Assembly (NCBI GenBank): GCA_002050235.1
Contig: MWST01000018.1
Span: forward strand, 372,001-436,000
Direction: 5' to 3'
DNA from: Polyangiaceae bacterium UTPRO1
Lineage (GTDB): Bacteria > Desulfobacterota > Binatia > UTPRO1
Length of the DNA: 64,000 nucleotides
Both the position numbers and the translations under genes were made by a program. The notes under the pieces are model-generated. The model was not told the DNA's origin, did not search any database, and saw only the letters and a list, made by a program, of their open reading frames with translations. Positions 1-8,789 of the stretch are shown here, one piece after another; positions within the stretch are counted from its first letter, which is position 1, and every line of letters begins with the position of its first letter.

Positions 1-1028
1 TCTACGTCGGTGCCGGTTGCCTCGAGGACCTGGGACCCCGTCTTGCGCAGACAGGGGGGGAGAAGCGGATGGCGGTGGTGACGAACTCGACGGTCGCGAG
101 CCTCTACCTCGAGCCGGTGACGCGAACGCTCACCGGCGCGGGATTCGATCCCGCGGTCGTCCAGATCCCCGACGGGGAGGAGCACAAGAACCTCGCTTGG
201 CTCGCGTTCGTCTACGATCGCTTGATCGACGCCGGCGTCGATCGCGGCGGCTCGGTGGTGGCGCTCGGCGGCGGCGTCGTCGGCGACCTGGCGGGCTTCG
301 CCGCCGCGACCTACCTCCGCGGCATCGACCTGGTGCAGGTACCGACCACTCTGCTCGCCCAGATCGATTCGTCGATCGGCGGCAAGACCGGCGTCAACCA
401 TCCGGCCGGCAAGAATCTGCTCGGCGCTTTCAAACAGCCGCGCTTCGTGCTCGCCGACGTCGAGTGCCTGCGGACGCTGCCGCGACGCGAGTACGTCGCC
501 GGTCTCGCCGAGGTCGTGAAGACGGGAGCGATCCTCGATGCCGAGCTCTTCGCGCTCCTCGAGGCCGAGCTGCCGGACATCCTGCGGCAGGAGCGAGATC
601 TTCTGGTGCGGGTGGTCCGCCGCTGTTGTCAGTTGAAAGCTCTCGTCGTCGCCGAGGACGAGACCGAGGGCGGCTATCGCGCGATCCTGAACTTCGGCCA
701 CACGCTCGGCCACGCGATCGAGAGCCTCACCGACTACACCACCTTCCTTCACGGGGAGGCGGTCGCCATCGGCATGGTCGCGGCCGCACGCGTCTCGCAG
801 CAGCTCGGATTCTGCGACGCGACCACCGTGCGCCGGCTGAGCACGCTCGTAGATCGTTGCGGGCTGCCGACGGAGGTGCCGAGCGATCTCGAGCGCGAGG
901 CGCTGGCGCTCGCCATGCGCACCGACAAGAAGGCGCTCGGGGGATCCATCAAGTTCGTTTGTCTGGAGGGTATCGGTAGGACCAGGTTCGAGCGGCTCGG
1001 CTGTGACGAGATCGTTCGGTACATCTGA
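1..1028 (+). CDS. aroB: 3-dehydroquinate synthase, 5'-truncated by window edge
   Basis: Second step of the shikimate pathway: converts DAHP to 3-dehydroquinate with NAD+ and a divalent metal, in the cytosol. The reading frame is open from base 3, and the codons before the first ATG (base 69) already read like the family N-terminus (YVGAGCLEDLG), so the true start lies upstream of the window. Visible signatures are the NAD-binding GGGVVGDLAGF (near base 267), the VPTTLLAQIDSSIGGKTG block, GKNLLGAF, the metal-ligand stretch NFGHTLGHAIES (near 690) and HGEAVAIGM (near 750). About 341 codons are present, nearly the full family length. The lipoprotein gene at 1064 follows after 35 bases. A second shikimate gene, aroQ, lies at 6.4 kb but in a different transcription unit. 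Confidence 0.96.
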   Translation, partial: YVGAGCLEDLGPRLAQTGGEKRMAVVTNSTVASLYLEPVTRTLTGAGFDPAVVQIPDGEEHKNLAWLAFVYDRLIDAGVDRGGSVVALGGGVVGDLAGFAAATYLRGIDLVQVPTTLLAQIDSSIGGKTGVNHPAGKNLLGAFKQPRFVLADVECLRTLPRREYVAGLAEVVKTGAILDAELFALLEAELPDILRQERDLLVRVVRRCCQLKALVVAEDETEGGYRAILNFGHTLGHAIESLTDYTTFLHGEAVAIGMVAAARVSQQLGFCDATTVRRLSTLVDRCGLPTEVPSDLEREALALAMRTDKKALGGSIKFVCLEGIGRTRFERLGCDEIVRYI

Positions 1029-1063
1029 GAGCAATTTTTCATCAGCGAGGGGAGGATGCAGGT

Positions 1064-1696
1064 ATGAGAGGATCGCGGATGGTGATGGTGGCGGCGTGCT
1101 TCGCATTGGCCGCTTGCGGTGGCGGTGGCGGCGGCAGCGGCGGCTCCAACGACCAGGGTATCTCGGTGCGCTTCACGGGCGTGTTCCAGGAGACGCGGGA
1201 GCAGGTGGCGCCCGCGGCCGACCAGCTGCCGACGGCGGAGGAAGCGGTCGGCGACTCGGGGACGTTCGTCGTCCTCGGGACCGATCAGACGGTCCCGCGC
1301 GACTACAACGACGACGGCGATCTCGACGGCGGCTTCCTCGGCGTCGCCAACAACATGGATCAGTCCGTGAATCTGCAGAGCGTCTCGGTAGAGATCTACA
1401 TCCCGGGCGCCAAGCTCCAGAACCCGGTGTTGACCGACTCGGTGCCGATGGCTTCGTCGCTGCCGCCGGCCAGCGTCGACGAGCAAGGCGTACGGACTCC
1501 GTCGGTGAGCTTCACGCAGACGGTCTTCGTGCGCCCGGACGTGATGGCCTTCCTGGCGCAGAACCAGAACCTGCTGCCGAAGCCGCCCTTCGACATGACG
1601 GTAGTGATGAGGATCACCGGCATCAGTGATTCGGGCGATACGTTCCGGACCAACAAGGTCAACTATGCGGTCGCTGTTCTGCCGCCGGCGGAATGA
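1064..1696 (+). CDS. hypothetical lipoprotein with Gly-rich linker
   Basis: A 210-residue predicted outer-membrane or periplasmic lipoprotein of unknown function. The N-terminus has a short basic region (MRGSR), a hydrophobic core and a lipobox FALAAC at residues 15-20, followed directly by a Gly/Ser run that probably acts as a flexible tether. The remainder has alternating polar and hydrophobic character of a beta-rich domain, with a DYNDDGDLDGG stretch that could bind calcium. A purine-rich GAGGGGAGG lies upstream of the ATG and decides the start. It sits between aroB and a larger Gly-tethered lipoprotein (1713-3353), with the same lipobox-then-glycine arrangement, so the two may act together at the cell surface. 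I do not recognise the family. Confidence 0.8.
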   Translation: MRGSRMVMVAACFALAACGGGGGGSGGSNDQGISVRFTGVFQETREQVAPAADQLPTAEEAVGDSGTFVVLGTDQTVPRDYNDDGDLDGGFLGVANNMDQSVNLQSVSVEIYIPGAKLQNPVLTDSVPMASSLPPASVDEQGVRTPSVSFTQTVFVRPDVMAFLAQNQNLLPKPPFDMTVVMRITGISDSGDTFRTNKVNYAVAVLPPAE

Positions 1697-1712
1697 CGGA
1701 GAAGGGGGGAGG

Positions 1713-3353
1713 ATGACGATGCGCACACGCAATTGGATGGTGGGAGGCGTGGCCGTGCTCGCGCTCGCAGCCGTGGTCGTGAGCTGCGGCGGTACCGGGG
1801 GCGGCGGCGGGGGTGGTGGCGGTGGCGGCACCGACCAGCAGTTCATTCTCAACAGCAACAATGCCGGCCGGCTGAACCTGAACGTGAGCCCGGCCGAGGT
1901 CGACGCCAACAAGTCGGACCGCATCGGCCTGGTGGCGACATTGAGTGACAGCCAGGGCCAGGGGATCCAGGGCGTGGCGATCACGTTCACCTCGGACATC
2001 GACGACATCACCTTCATCCCCGCCGACGGCGTGGCCAAGACCGACGCCTCGGGTCGCGCCGATATCATCGCCGTCGCCGGCTCGTCGCCGACGAGCACCG
2101 GCGCGATCGTCGGCACCGGAGCTATCGTGGCGCGGACGCCGAGCGGCTTCGGTCTCCGCGCGCAGGTCCCGATCACCCTCTACGACGTCGGCTTCATCGA
2201 TGCGGAGATACTCGGCGTCATCCCTTCGTCGTTGAAGGTCGTCGAGCCGGCGCCGGGGCAGGTGCTGTTCTTCAACATCGTCGGCGGCACCCCGCCCTAT
2301 CTCCTGAAGAACGAGTGGAGCGGCATCGGGGCGGCGGTCATCTCCCAGCACTGCCTGCCCGGCTGCACCGAGAACGGCGGCGTGCTCTGCATCGGCAGCC
2401 CGTGCCAGTCGGACTCCGACTGCAACCTCAACGCTTCGCCGACGCCCGCCGGCGTCTGCGCCGGTCCGATAAAGCGCTGCCTCGCGAGCTGCGCCGGCAC
2501 CAACTGCGGCGGCTCCCGCTGCAGCACCGACGCCGACTGCAACGACGGCTCGCCTACGCCGGCCAACGTCTGCAAGGACTCCGGCCAGTCCATCGCCTAC
2601 ATAATCGCCGCCAATCCGGCGGCGGGGACGCACGGCTTCGTGGTCGAGGACTCGGCCGCGGCTTCCGTCAACGTCGAGGTGGAGGTGAGCTTCGTCTGCG
2701 GCAACGGCGTGGCCCGCGGCGACGAGCAGTGCGACCTCGGCGATCTCCGAGGCCAGACCTGCGGCAGCCTCGGTCACGGCACCGGCACCCTCGGCTGCAC
2801 CCCGGAGTGCAAGTTCGACTTCGCGGGCTGCATAGTCGCGACGCCCGGTGGGGGTGGCGGCAGCAGTCCGACGCCTGGCGGCCCGACCTCGACTGCGGCG
2901 ACCCGCACGCCGACGCCGACGCCGACCTTCACGCCTGCCAATACTCCGACACCCGGAGTCGGTGTGCCGTCGAATCTGACGCTGGCGCTGCTGGCCAACG
3001 GTTCCGGCGACAACGGTAACGGCACGCTCACTACCGTGATTGCGGCTACCGTGACCGATAGTCTTGCCAACCCGGTCCCCGATGGGACGAACGTGTTCTT
3101 CAGCCTGAGCGGACCTACGCAGGGAGCCGTCATCAGCAGCCCGTCGGCGACGAACGCCTCGCCGCCGTGCGACGTGACGAGCTTCGAGAGCAGCTCACAA
3201 GGCACCGGTATTACGGTGTTCGCGCAGCCGGGGGTGGCGCATACCTGTGTGACCTACCCGGTCGGCTCCGCAGGCTCGGGCATCACGGTGCAGGCGGTGT
3301 CCGGCGCCGCCTCCGACTCGCAGGCGTTTACGTTGCCCCCGCCGCCTCCGTGA
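1713..3353 (+). CDS. large Ig-like / Cys-rich surface lipoprotein
   Basis: A 546-residue predicted secreted lipoprotein. The chosen ATG follows GGGGGGAGG and gives a signal peptide ending in the lipobox-like VVVSC near residue 27. A polyglycine tether comes next, then a bacterial Ig-like (Big_1/invasin-type) domain recognisable by NKSDRIGLVATLSDSQG, a Cys-rich block with CxxxSDCN-like repeats (CQSDSDCN, CSTDADCN), a second Cys-rich module CGNGVARGDEQCD typical of myxobacterial and deltaproteobacterial surface proteins, a Thr/Pro linker (TRTPTPTPTFTP) and a C-terminal second Ig-like domain. Upstream in-frame codons back to 1626 overlap the preceding gene and were not used. It ends 25 bases before a strong terminator. 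The role is unknown; adhesion or surface display is an inference from the architecture. Confidence 0.82.
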   Translation: MTMRTRNWMVGGVAVLALAAVVVSCGGTGGGGGGGGGGGTDQQFILNSNNAGRLNLNVSPAEVDANKSDRIGLVATLSDSQGQGIQGVAITFTSDIDDITFIPADGVAKTDASGRADIIAVAGSSPTSTGAIVGTGAIVARTPSGFGLRAQVPITLYDVGFIDAEILGVIPSSLKVVEPAPGQVLFFNIVGGTPPYLLKNEWSGIGAAVISQHCLPGCTENGGVLCIGSPCQSDSDCNLNASPTPAGVCAGPIKRCLASCAGTNCGGSRCSTDADCNDGSPTPANVCKDSGQSIAYIIAANPAAGTHGFVVEDSAAASVNVEVEVSFVCGNGVARGDEQCDLGDLRGQTCGSLGHGTGTLGCTPECKFDFAGCIVATPGGGGGSSPTPGGPTSTAATRTPTPTPTFTPANTPTPGVGVPSNLTLALLANGSGDNGNGTLTTVIAATVTDSLANPVPDGTNVFFSLSGPTQGAVISSPSATNASPPCDVTSFESSSQGTGITVFAQPGVAHTCVTYPVGSAGSGITVQAVSGAASDSQAFTLPPPPP

Positions 3354-3378
3354 TGGCTTAGCGGCGATTGTCGACGGG

Positions 3379-3420
3379 ACGGGGAGCGGTGCTGCGGCGC
3401 CGCTCCCCGTTTCTTTTTTC
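3379..3420 (+). terminator. rho-independent terminator
   Basis: An 11-bp perfect stem (ACGGGGAGCGG at 3379-3389 pairing with CCGCTCCCCGT at 3400-3410), a 10-base loop and a T-rich tail TTCTTTTTTC at 3411-3420. It lies 25 bases after the stop of the surface lipoprotein gene, so it closes the plus-strand transcript. Confidence 0.9.
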
Positions 3421-3709
3421 AGGCGGCCAGGAGCCGCGGCAGATGCTCGACGCAGAGGCGGACGAGCGCCAGCGACGCCGCCGGCTGTGTCCCGTTCGCG
3501 AGCGTCGCGAGGCGGGCCACTGCCGCTCGCGCCTGCGTGCCCTTCGGGCGCTCCGGGACATCGTCAGGAACACTGGTATGGCGCCGCTCGCGGGCGCGGA
3601 GGCGCTGACCGATCGCGGGCCGGCTCAGGTTCGGGCGCGCGCCCGCTGGATGCAATGTGGAGGATCGCTCGGGTCGACGGCGCACGGTTCTCCGTGAGCC
3701 GGCGGTGCA
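3421..3709. other. intergenic, no gene seen
   Basis: About 290 bases between the terminator and the 3' end of the minus-strand ABC permease gene. Reading frames here are short, Arg/Ala-rich and unlike any family. I see no RNA gene or repeat. Confidence 0.5.
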
Positions 3710-5380
3710 TCAGCGCGGCGCGAAACGGCGGCGGAAGAGCGCGATCCCGACGCACAGGTACGCGAGCCCATGGGCGAGGAGCACGCCCGTAGGCACGAGC
3801 GCCGCGCCGAGGGGCTGCCGCCGGATCATCAGATCATCGTACGCCGCCATCGCCCACGTGGTCGGGAAGGCGAGGGCCAGGCGCTGCATCCAGTGGGGCT
3901 CGAGATCGAGCGGCCACCAGCAGCCGCCGACCGCCGCCATGACCACGGTCACGATGACGCCGAGGAGCAGCGCCGCTGCACGAGAGTGTGCGAGGCCGGC
4001 GCCGACGAGTCCCAAGGTCGCGCCGGCGAAGACGATCCCCGCGGTCGGGAGCGCTAGCGCCCAGGGCTCGGCTCCGAGCGAGATGCCGAAGAAGATTCTC
4101 CCGACGATCAGGAACGAGATCATCTGGACGCCGCCGACCGCGCATCGCGTCAGCAGCTTCGCGAGCAGGGTGACGTCGAGCGGGGCAGGCATCGTCCGCA
4201 GTCGCGCCAGCGTTCCCCAATCCTGTTCGTCGACGAGGCCGAGCGACGCTCCGAGCAGCATGCCGAGGAGGAGGAACGTGATGCCGATGCCGAGGACGTT
4301 GCGGCCGAAGCTGTTCGCTTGCCCGCGGGCGCCGGCCGTACTCCGCTCGGCGACTGCGATCGTTCCCGGAAGTACGATCGCCGGGAATGCGGACAAAGGC
4401 GGCATCCGCAGCGCCGGCAGTGCGGGAACGGTCGGCGGCGTGAGCGTCGGTACGCGTACGCCGGGGACCGCGGACGGGGGCCGTCCGACGAGGCGCGCCG
4501 CCAATACGTACGAGTCGGCGTGAACGAGGTCGCGCACCGCGAACGGGATGCCGGGCAGCGCGGGCGGTGGAGGGACGCGGCCGACGACTCGGTGGATGCT
4601 GCTCCACCAGTGTCCGAATGCGCGCTCGGCTGTGTCCAGGTCGCTGAGGAAGCGTTGGAGCGGTTCGAGCTCGACGGCCAGGCGCGCCGCGGCGACCTGC
4701 GTTTGTCGCTCGACCGCCCGCGCTAGAGCGGTTCGCAGCTCGCGCGTCGCCGCGACCTCGATGGCACGCGTCCGGAGCGCGGCCGCTGCCTGCTCGGCGG
4801 CTAGCCGCTCCGGCAGGGCGTCGAGCTCGCGCGCCAGCGACTCCGCCGCTCGCGTAAGGTCGGTGTGCATGCGTTCGAGCCGCGTCCAGGTCCGCGACAG
4901 GCGGCGTTCGGCGTGGCCACGGGCGCGGCGCTCGATATCGCGGGAGATCTCGTGCACGAGCGCGCGTGCCCGCGCGACTTCGCGCTGCTTCGCCGGATCG
5001 GTCAGCAGCTCGACGGCGGCCGGCTTCCCGGTCGCGAGAGCGCGCGAGGCCCCGCGCGGAATCACGAGTGCGACGCCGACGCGTCGGTGCTCGATCAGCG
5101 CCGCCGCCTCGGCGCCGGTCGGCACCGCTTCGATCACGACCTCGCCGCTGCGGGCGAGCGCCTCGCGGAAGGCACGGCCGACCCGTCCCTCGTCCTCGTC
5201 GGCGACCGGCATGATGTAGGCGTTCTTCCCGAGCGCGCCGACCCCGTAGAGGCTAGCGAGCGAGAAGCCGGTGATCGTGATGACGACGATCGGCGCCAGC
5301 GCGAGGAACGCGAGCTCGACGCGGCTGCGCCCGAGCATTCGCAAGTCCTTGCCGATCGCGGCGGCGAGGGCGCGCCTCAC
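3710..5380 (-). CDS. ABC-2 type transporter permease
   Basis: Membrane subunit (556 residues) of an ABC-2 exporter. It starts at a GTG that overlaps the stop of the ATPase gene (GTGA), which sets the start; longer in-frame extensions run antisense into the ATPase and look like junk. One membrane helix lies near the N-terminus (LAFLALAPIVVITITGF), then an extracytoplasmic insert of roughly 300 residues. The first half of the insert is Ala/Arg/Glu-rich and probably coiled coil (around residues 110-250); the second half is a Pro-rich stretch (VPTLTPPTVPALPALRMPPL). About five helices follow in the C-terminal ABC-2 domain. The layout matches YhgE/Pip- and LinY-type ABC-2 exporters. The substrate is unknown. 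Confidence 0.85.
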   Translation of the reverse strand: MRRALAAAIGKDLRMLGRSRVELAFLALAPIVVITITGFSLASLYGVGALGKNAYIMPVADEDEGRVGRAFREALARSGEVVIEAVPTGAEAAALIEHRRVGVALVIPRGASRALATGKPAAVELLTDPAKQREVARARALVHEISRDIERRARGHAERRLSRTWTRLERMHTDLTRAAESLARELDALPERLAAEQAAAALRTRAIEVAATRELRTALARAVERQTQVAAARLAVELEPLQRFLSDLDTAERAFGHWWSSIHRVVGRVPPPPALPGIPFAVRDLVHADSYVLAARLVGRPPSAVPGVRVPTLTPPTVPALPALRMPPLSAFPAIVLPGTIAVAERSTAGARGQANSFGRNVLGIGITFLLLGMLLGASLGLVDEQDWGTLARLRTMPAPLDVTLLAKLLTRCAVGGVQMISFLIVGRIFFGISLGAEPWALALPTAGIVFAGATLGLVGAGLAHSRAAALLLGVIVTVVMAAVGGCWWPLDLEPHWMQRLALAFPTTWAMAAYDDLMIRRQPLGAALVPTGVLLAHGLAYLCVGIALFRRRFAPR

Positions 5381-6330
5381 GAGAGGGATCCGGCGCCGTC
5401 GTCGTCCCGGAGCGCATGCCCGGTGAGCGCGAAGAAGACGTCGTCCAGGGTCGGCCGGTCGAAGCGCAGCTCGACGACGTCGCCGCCGGCACGCGCCGCG
5501 CGGGCCAGCACGACCGGCAACGCCGCCGGATCGTCGAGGGCGAGCGCGGTGCGAGTGCCGCTGGCCGTCAGCACGCGGACGCTCGCGAGGCCGTCGAGCC
5601 AATCGGGCGGCGGCGGCCGCAGCGTCCGCAGCGAGAGGCTAGCGGCGATGCCGCAGGCGCCGGCGAGGGCGGCGGTCGGCCCGCTGGCGACGATCCGGCC
5701 GGCGTCGAGCAGGACCGTCCGCGCGCAGAGGCGTTCGGCTGCCTCCGTGTCGTGAGTGCCGATCAGGACGGCGGCGCCGTCGGCGACCGCTGCTGCGATC
5801 GCCGCATGCAGGTACGCATGCGATCGCGGGTCGACGCCTGCGGTCGGTTCGTCGAGCAGCAGGACACGCGGCGCGTGCAGGAGGCCGCACGCCAGATTCA
5901 AGCGCCGCCGCATGCCGTCCGAGTAGGTTGCGACGGGATCGTCGGCGTACGCTGCTAGCGCGACGAGGTCGAGCGCGCGGGCGACGGCGACGCGCGCGGC
6001 ACCGCGATCGAGGCCGAGCATGCCGCTGAAGAAGCGCAGATTTTCGCGGGCGGTGAGCGCCGGATAGAGCGCCGAGTCCGGCGGCACGTATCCGAGCGCA
6101 CGGCGCGCTGCGGGCGCCGCGGCGGGGAGCGCGTGTCCCGCTACCGCCACCGTGCCCTCGTCGGGGGCGAGCAGCGTCGCCAGGACCGCGAGCGCGGTCG
6201 ACTTGCCGGCGCCGTTCGGTCCGAGCAGGCCGACGACCTCGCCGCTCCGTACCTCGAGGTCGATGTCGGCGAGCACCGTGCGATCGCCGTATCGCTTGCG
6301 CAGCCCCGCGACGACGATCGCCGGTTGCAT
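5377..6330 (-). CDS. ABC transporter ATP-binding protein
   Basis: A 317-residue ATPase that powers the ABC-2 permease encoded next to it. Walker A is GPNGAGKST, the signature region is YSDGMRRRLNLACGLL (a CcmA/DrrA-type variant of LSGGQ), and Walker B is VLLLDEPTAGVDPRS. The C-terminal extension beyond about residue 215 is typical of ABC-2 export ATPases. It is the first gene of a two-gene operon and its stop codon overlaps the permease start. The promoter should lie in the 6331-6426 interval shared with the divergent aroQ operon. No strong ribosome site precedes the ATG. Confidence 0.93.
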   Translation of the reverse strand: MQPAIVVAGLRKRYGDRTVLADIDLEVRSGEVVGLLGPNGAGKSTALAVLATLLAPDEGTVAVAGHALPAAAPAARRALGYVPPDSALYPALTARENLRFFSGMLGLDRGAARVAVARALDLVALAAYADDPVATYSDGMRRRLNLACGLLHAPRVLLLDEPTAGVDPRSHAYLHAAIAAAVADGAAVLIGTHDTEAAERLCARTVLLDAGRIVASGPTAALAGACGIAASLSLRTLRPPPPDWLDGLASVRVLTASGTRTALALDDPAALPVVLARAARAGGDVVELRFDRPTLDDVFFALTGHALRDDDGAGSLS

Positions 6331-6339
6331 ACGGCCATC

Positions 6340-6402
6340 TTGACATATCGGAGCTCTATACGCGCGGCATAACTTGACCCGCTCAGGTCTATAGACTTAG
6401 AC
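6340..6402. promoter_or_regulatory. divergent promoter region with 10-bp palindrome
   Basis: An unusually A/T-rich island between the ABC exporter genes and aroQ. It holds a TTGACA (6340-6345), a TTGACC (6374-6379), and a perfect 10-bp palindrome GTCTATAGAC (6387-6396) followed by a repeated TAGACTT. The palindrome could be an operator. The -10 elements are not convincing, so exact promoters are unassigned. Confidence 0.35.
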
Positions 6403-6426
6403 TTGCGCCCGCGTGAGGGCGCGAGG

Positions 6427-6954
6427 GTGAGCGCGAGATCGATCGAAGAGGGGCGGGCGCGCGGCAAGACCGTGCTCGTTCTCCACGGTCCCAACCTGAA
6501 CCTCCTGGGCAGCCGCGAGCCCGACGTGTACGGCTCGCTCACGCTGGCAGAGATCGACGATCGCCTGCGCGCGCTCGCCGACGAGCTCGGCGTGGCCGTG
6601 GAGATCGTGCAGTCGAACGCCGAGGGCGAGCTGGTCGACCGTATCCAGCGGGCCGCGGGCAGCGCCTCCGCGATCGTCATCAACCCGGCGGCCTACACCC
6701 ACACGAGTATCGCCATCCGCGACGCGGTCATTGCGGTCGGGCTCCCGGTCGTCGAGGTGCACCTCTCGAACATCTACGCCCGCGAAGAATTTCGCCACCG
6801 TTCGCTCATCGGCGACGTCGCCGTCGGGCAGATCGCAGGCTTCGGTGTCGACAGCTACCTCCTCGGGCTGCGCGCCGCCGTGCACGTGATCGCCGATGCG
6901 CGGCGCCATTCGCTGAAGACGCGGCGGCCCCAGAAGGCGCGTCGTCCGGCGTGA
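6427..6954 (+). CDS. aroQ: 3-dehydroquinate dehydratase, type II
   Basis: Third shikimate step: dehydrates 3-dehydroquinate to 3-dehydroshikimate, in the cytosol, as a dodecamer in known members. The family signature [16 protein letters not shown] carries the catalytic Tyr region. [15 protein letters not shown] and [17 protein letters not shown] supply the conserved His and Arg. I chose GTG 6427, which has GAGGG about 6 bases upstream; a TTG at 6403 in the same frame is an alternative. At 175 residues it is somewhat longer than the usual 145-150, with a basic C-terminal tail. It heads an operon with accB and accC, an order common in bacteria; the stop overlaps the accB start. Confidence 0.94.
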   Translation: MSARSIEEGRARGKTVLVLHGPNLNLLGSREPDVYGSLTLAEIDDRLRALADELGVAVEIVQSNAEGELVDRIQRAAGSASAIVINPAAYTHTSIAIRDAVIAVGLPVVEVHLSNIYAREEFRHRSLIGDVAVGQIAGFGVDSYLLGLRAAVHVIADARRHSLKTRRPQKARRPA

Positions 6955-7454
6955 GCCCGCGGCGGCGCGCGCCGGTCCGGACCGGCCGAACGCCGGCGGC
7001 GAACGGCGCTGCCGGCGCCCGCGCGCTCGCGGATGGGCGCGAGCTCAAGAAGCTCGCCGTCCTGATGGAGGAGAGCGGGCTCGTCGAGCTGGAGATCGAT
7101 ACCGGCGCCGGGAGGGTGCGGCTGGTCCGCGGCCGTGCCGTCGAGCCCGCCGCCGCGCCCGCGGAGCCGGGGCCGGCGCGGAGCGCGCGCCAAGAGGCCG
7201 GGGTCGAGAGCGCCGCTCGTGTCATCACCTCCCCCGTGGTCGGTACTTTCCATCGTGCGCCGGCACCCGAGGCCCCGCCCTTCGCCGAGGTCGGCGACAT
7301 CGTCGAGCGCGGTCAGGTACTCTGCCTCATCGAGGCGATGAAGATGATGAACGAGATCGAGGCCGAATTCCGCGGGCGGCTCGTGAAGATCCTGATCGAG
7401 AACGACCGCCCGGTCGAGTACGGCGAGCCGCTCTTCCTCGTCGAGCCGTTGTAG
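6951..7454 (+). CDS. accB: biotin carboxyl carrier protein of acetyl-CoA carboxylase
   Basis: Carries the biotin that shuttles CO2 between biotin carboxylase (AccC) and carboxyltransferase in the first step of fatty-acid synthesis. A C-terminal biotinyl domain (about residues 85-167) has the biotinylation motif EAMKMMNEI, with the Lys flanked by the two Met residues. The N-terminal [19 protein letters not shown] block is the usual BCCP helix, followed by an Ala/Pro-rich hinge. It starts at a GTG overlapping the aroQ stop (GTGA), which implies translational coupling. It is followed by accC after 9 bases. Confidence 0.96.
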   Translation: MSPRRRAPVRTGRTPAANGAAGARALADGRELKKLAVLMEESGLVELEIDTGAGRVRLVRGRAVEPAAAPAEPGPARSARQEAGVESAARVITSPVVGTFHRAPAPEAPPFAEVGDIVERGQVLCLIEAMKMMNEIEAEFRGRLVKILIENDRPVEYGEPLFLVEPL

Positions 7455-7463
7455 GATCACCGC

Positions 7464-8789
7464 GTGTTCCGGAAGATCCTGATCGCGAACCGCGGCGAAG
7501 TAGCGCTGCGCGTGATGCGCGCGTGCCGCCGGCTGGGCGTCGCGACGATTGCGATCTGCTCGACCGGCGACCGCGAAGCCCTGCACGCGCGGCTCGCCGA
7601 CGAGCGCGTGTGCGTCGGCCCGGATCGTCCCGAGGACAGCTACCTCAACGTGCCGGCGATCTTGTCGGCGGCGCTGTCGCGCGGCGCCGACGCCGTGCAC
7701 CCCGGCTACGGCCTCCTCGCCGAGAGCGGCGACTTCGCCGAGGCGTGCGAGCGCTCGGGGCTCGCGTTCATAGGTCCACGCGTCCGTCACCTCCGTCTGA
7801 TGGGCGACAAGCCGCGGGCGCGGCGCATCGTCGAGAAGGCGGGCGTGCGCGTGCTGCCCGGAAGCCCGGAGCCGCTCGCCGACGTTGCGGACGCGCGCGC
7901 CATTGCCGACGCGATCGGCTACCCGCTCCTGGTCAAGCCGGCGGCGGGAGGCGGCGGGCGCGGGCTCGGCGTGGTGCGCGACGCCGAGGCGCTGGCGCCG
8001 GCGTTCGCGGTCGCGCGCCGCGAGGGCGAGCGCGTTTTCGGCAACGACCTCGTCTACGTCGAGCTCTACCTGGAGAGTGCGCGCCACGTCGAGATCCAGC
8101 TCATCGCCGATCGCGAGCGGCGCGTCGTCCTGCTCGGCGAGCGCGACTGCTCGGTGCAACGCCAACGGCGGAAGCTCGTCGCCGAGGGGCCGGCTCTCGA
8201 TCTGCCGCGCGGGGTCCGCGCCAAGCTCGCAGCAGCGGCGACCACGGCCGCGGCGGCCGTCGGCTACACCAACGTCGGGAGCGTCGAGTTCCTGGTCGAC
8301 GACGAAGGCGCGTTTTACTTCATCGAGATGAATACGCGCGTGCAGGTCGAGCACGCGGTTTCCGAGGCGCTGACGAACGTCGATCTCGTGCAGGAGGGAA
8401 TCCGCGTAGCCGCGGGCGAGCCGCTGTCGATCCGTCCCGAGGACGTAGTAGTGCGCGGACACGCAATCGAGTGCCGCATACATGCCGAGTGCCCGGCGGG
8501 CGCGCCGACTCCGCAGCGTACGGTGCGGGCGTTCCACGCGCCGGGCGGACTCGGCATTCGCGTCGAGTCGGCGCTCGAGGTGGGAGATGTCGTCGCCGGC
8601 GACGACGTGCTGGCGAAGGTGCTGGCGCACGGGGTGACGCGCGCCGAGGCGCTCGCGCGACTGCGCGCCGCGCTTCCGGAGCTCGTGATCGAGGGCGTAC
8701 CGACCGATCTGGCGCTGCACCGCCGCGTGCTCGCCCATCCCGACTTCGCCGGAGGTCCGGTGCACACGACATGGCTCGACGTGTCGTGA
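7464..8789 (+). CDS. accC: biotin carboxylase subunit of acetyl-CoA carboxylase
   Basis: ATP-dependent carboxylation of the BCCP biotin. The 441-residue product has the family N-terminus MFRKILIANRGEVALRV, the ATP-grasp loop KPAAGGGGRGLGVV, the VYVELYLESARHVEIQ strand, the CSVQRQRRKLVAEGPA region and the active-site MNTRVQVEH with the catalytic Arg. Length is close to the usual 445-450. The start is GTG; no in-frame alternative upstream matches the family. The carboxyltransferase subunits accA and accD are not in the window. The stop codon overlaps the start of the next gene. Confidence 0.97.
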   Translation: MFRKILIANRGEVALRVMRACRRLGVATIAICSTGDREALHARLADERVCVGPDRPEDSYLNVPAILSAALSRGADAVHPGYGLLAESGDFAEACERSGLAFIGPRVRHLRLMGDKPRARRIVEKAGVRVLPGSPEPLADVADARAIADAIGYPLLVKPAAGGGGRGLGVVRDAEALAPAFAVARREGERVFGNDLVYVELYLESARHVEIQLIADRERRVVLLGERDCSVQRQRRKLVAEGPALDLPRGVRAKLAAAATTAAAAVGYTNVGSVEFLVDDEGAFYFIEMNTRVQVEHAVSEALTNVDLVQEGIRVAAGEPLSIRPEDVVVRGHAIECRIHAECPAGAPTPQRTVRAFHAPGGLGIRVESALEVGDVVAGDDVLAKVLAHGVTRAEALARLRAALPELVIEGVPTDLALHRRVLAHPDFAGGPVHTTWLDVS

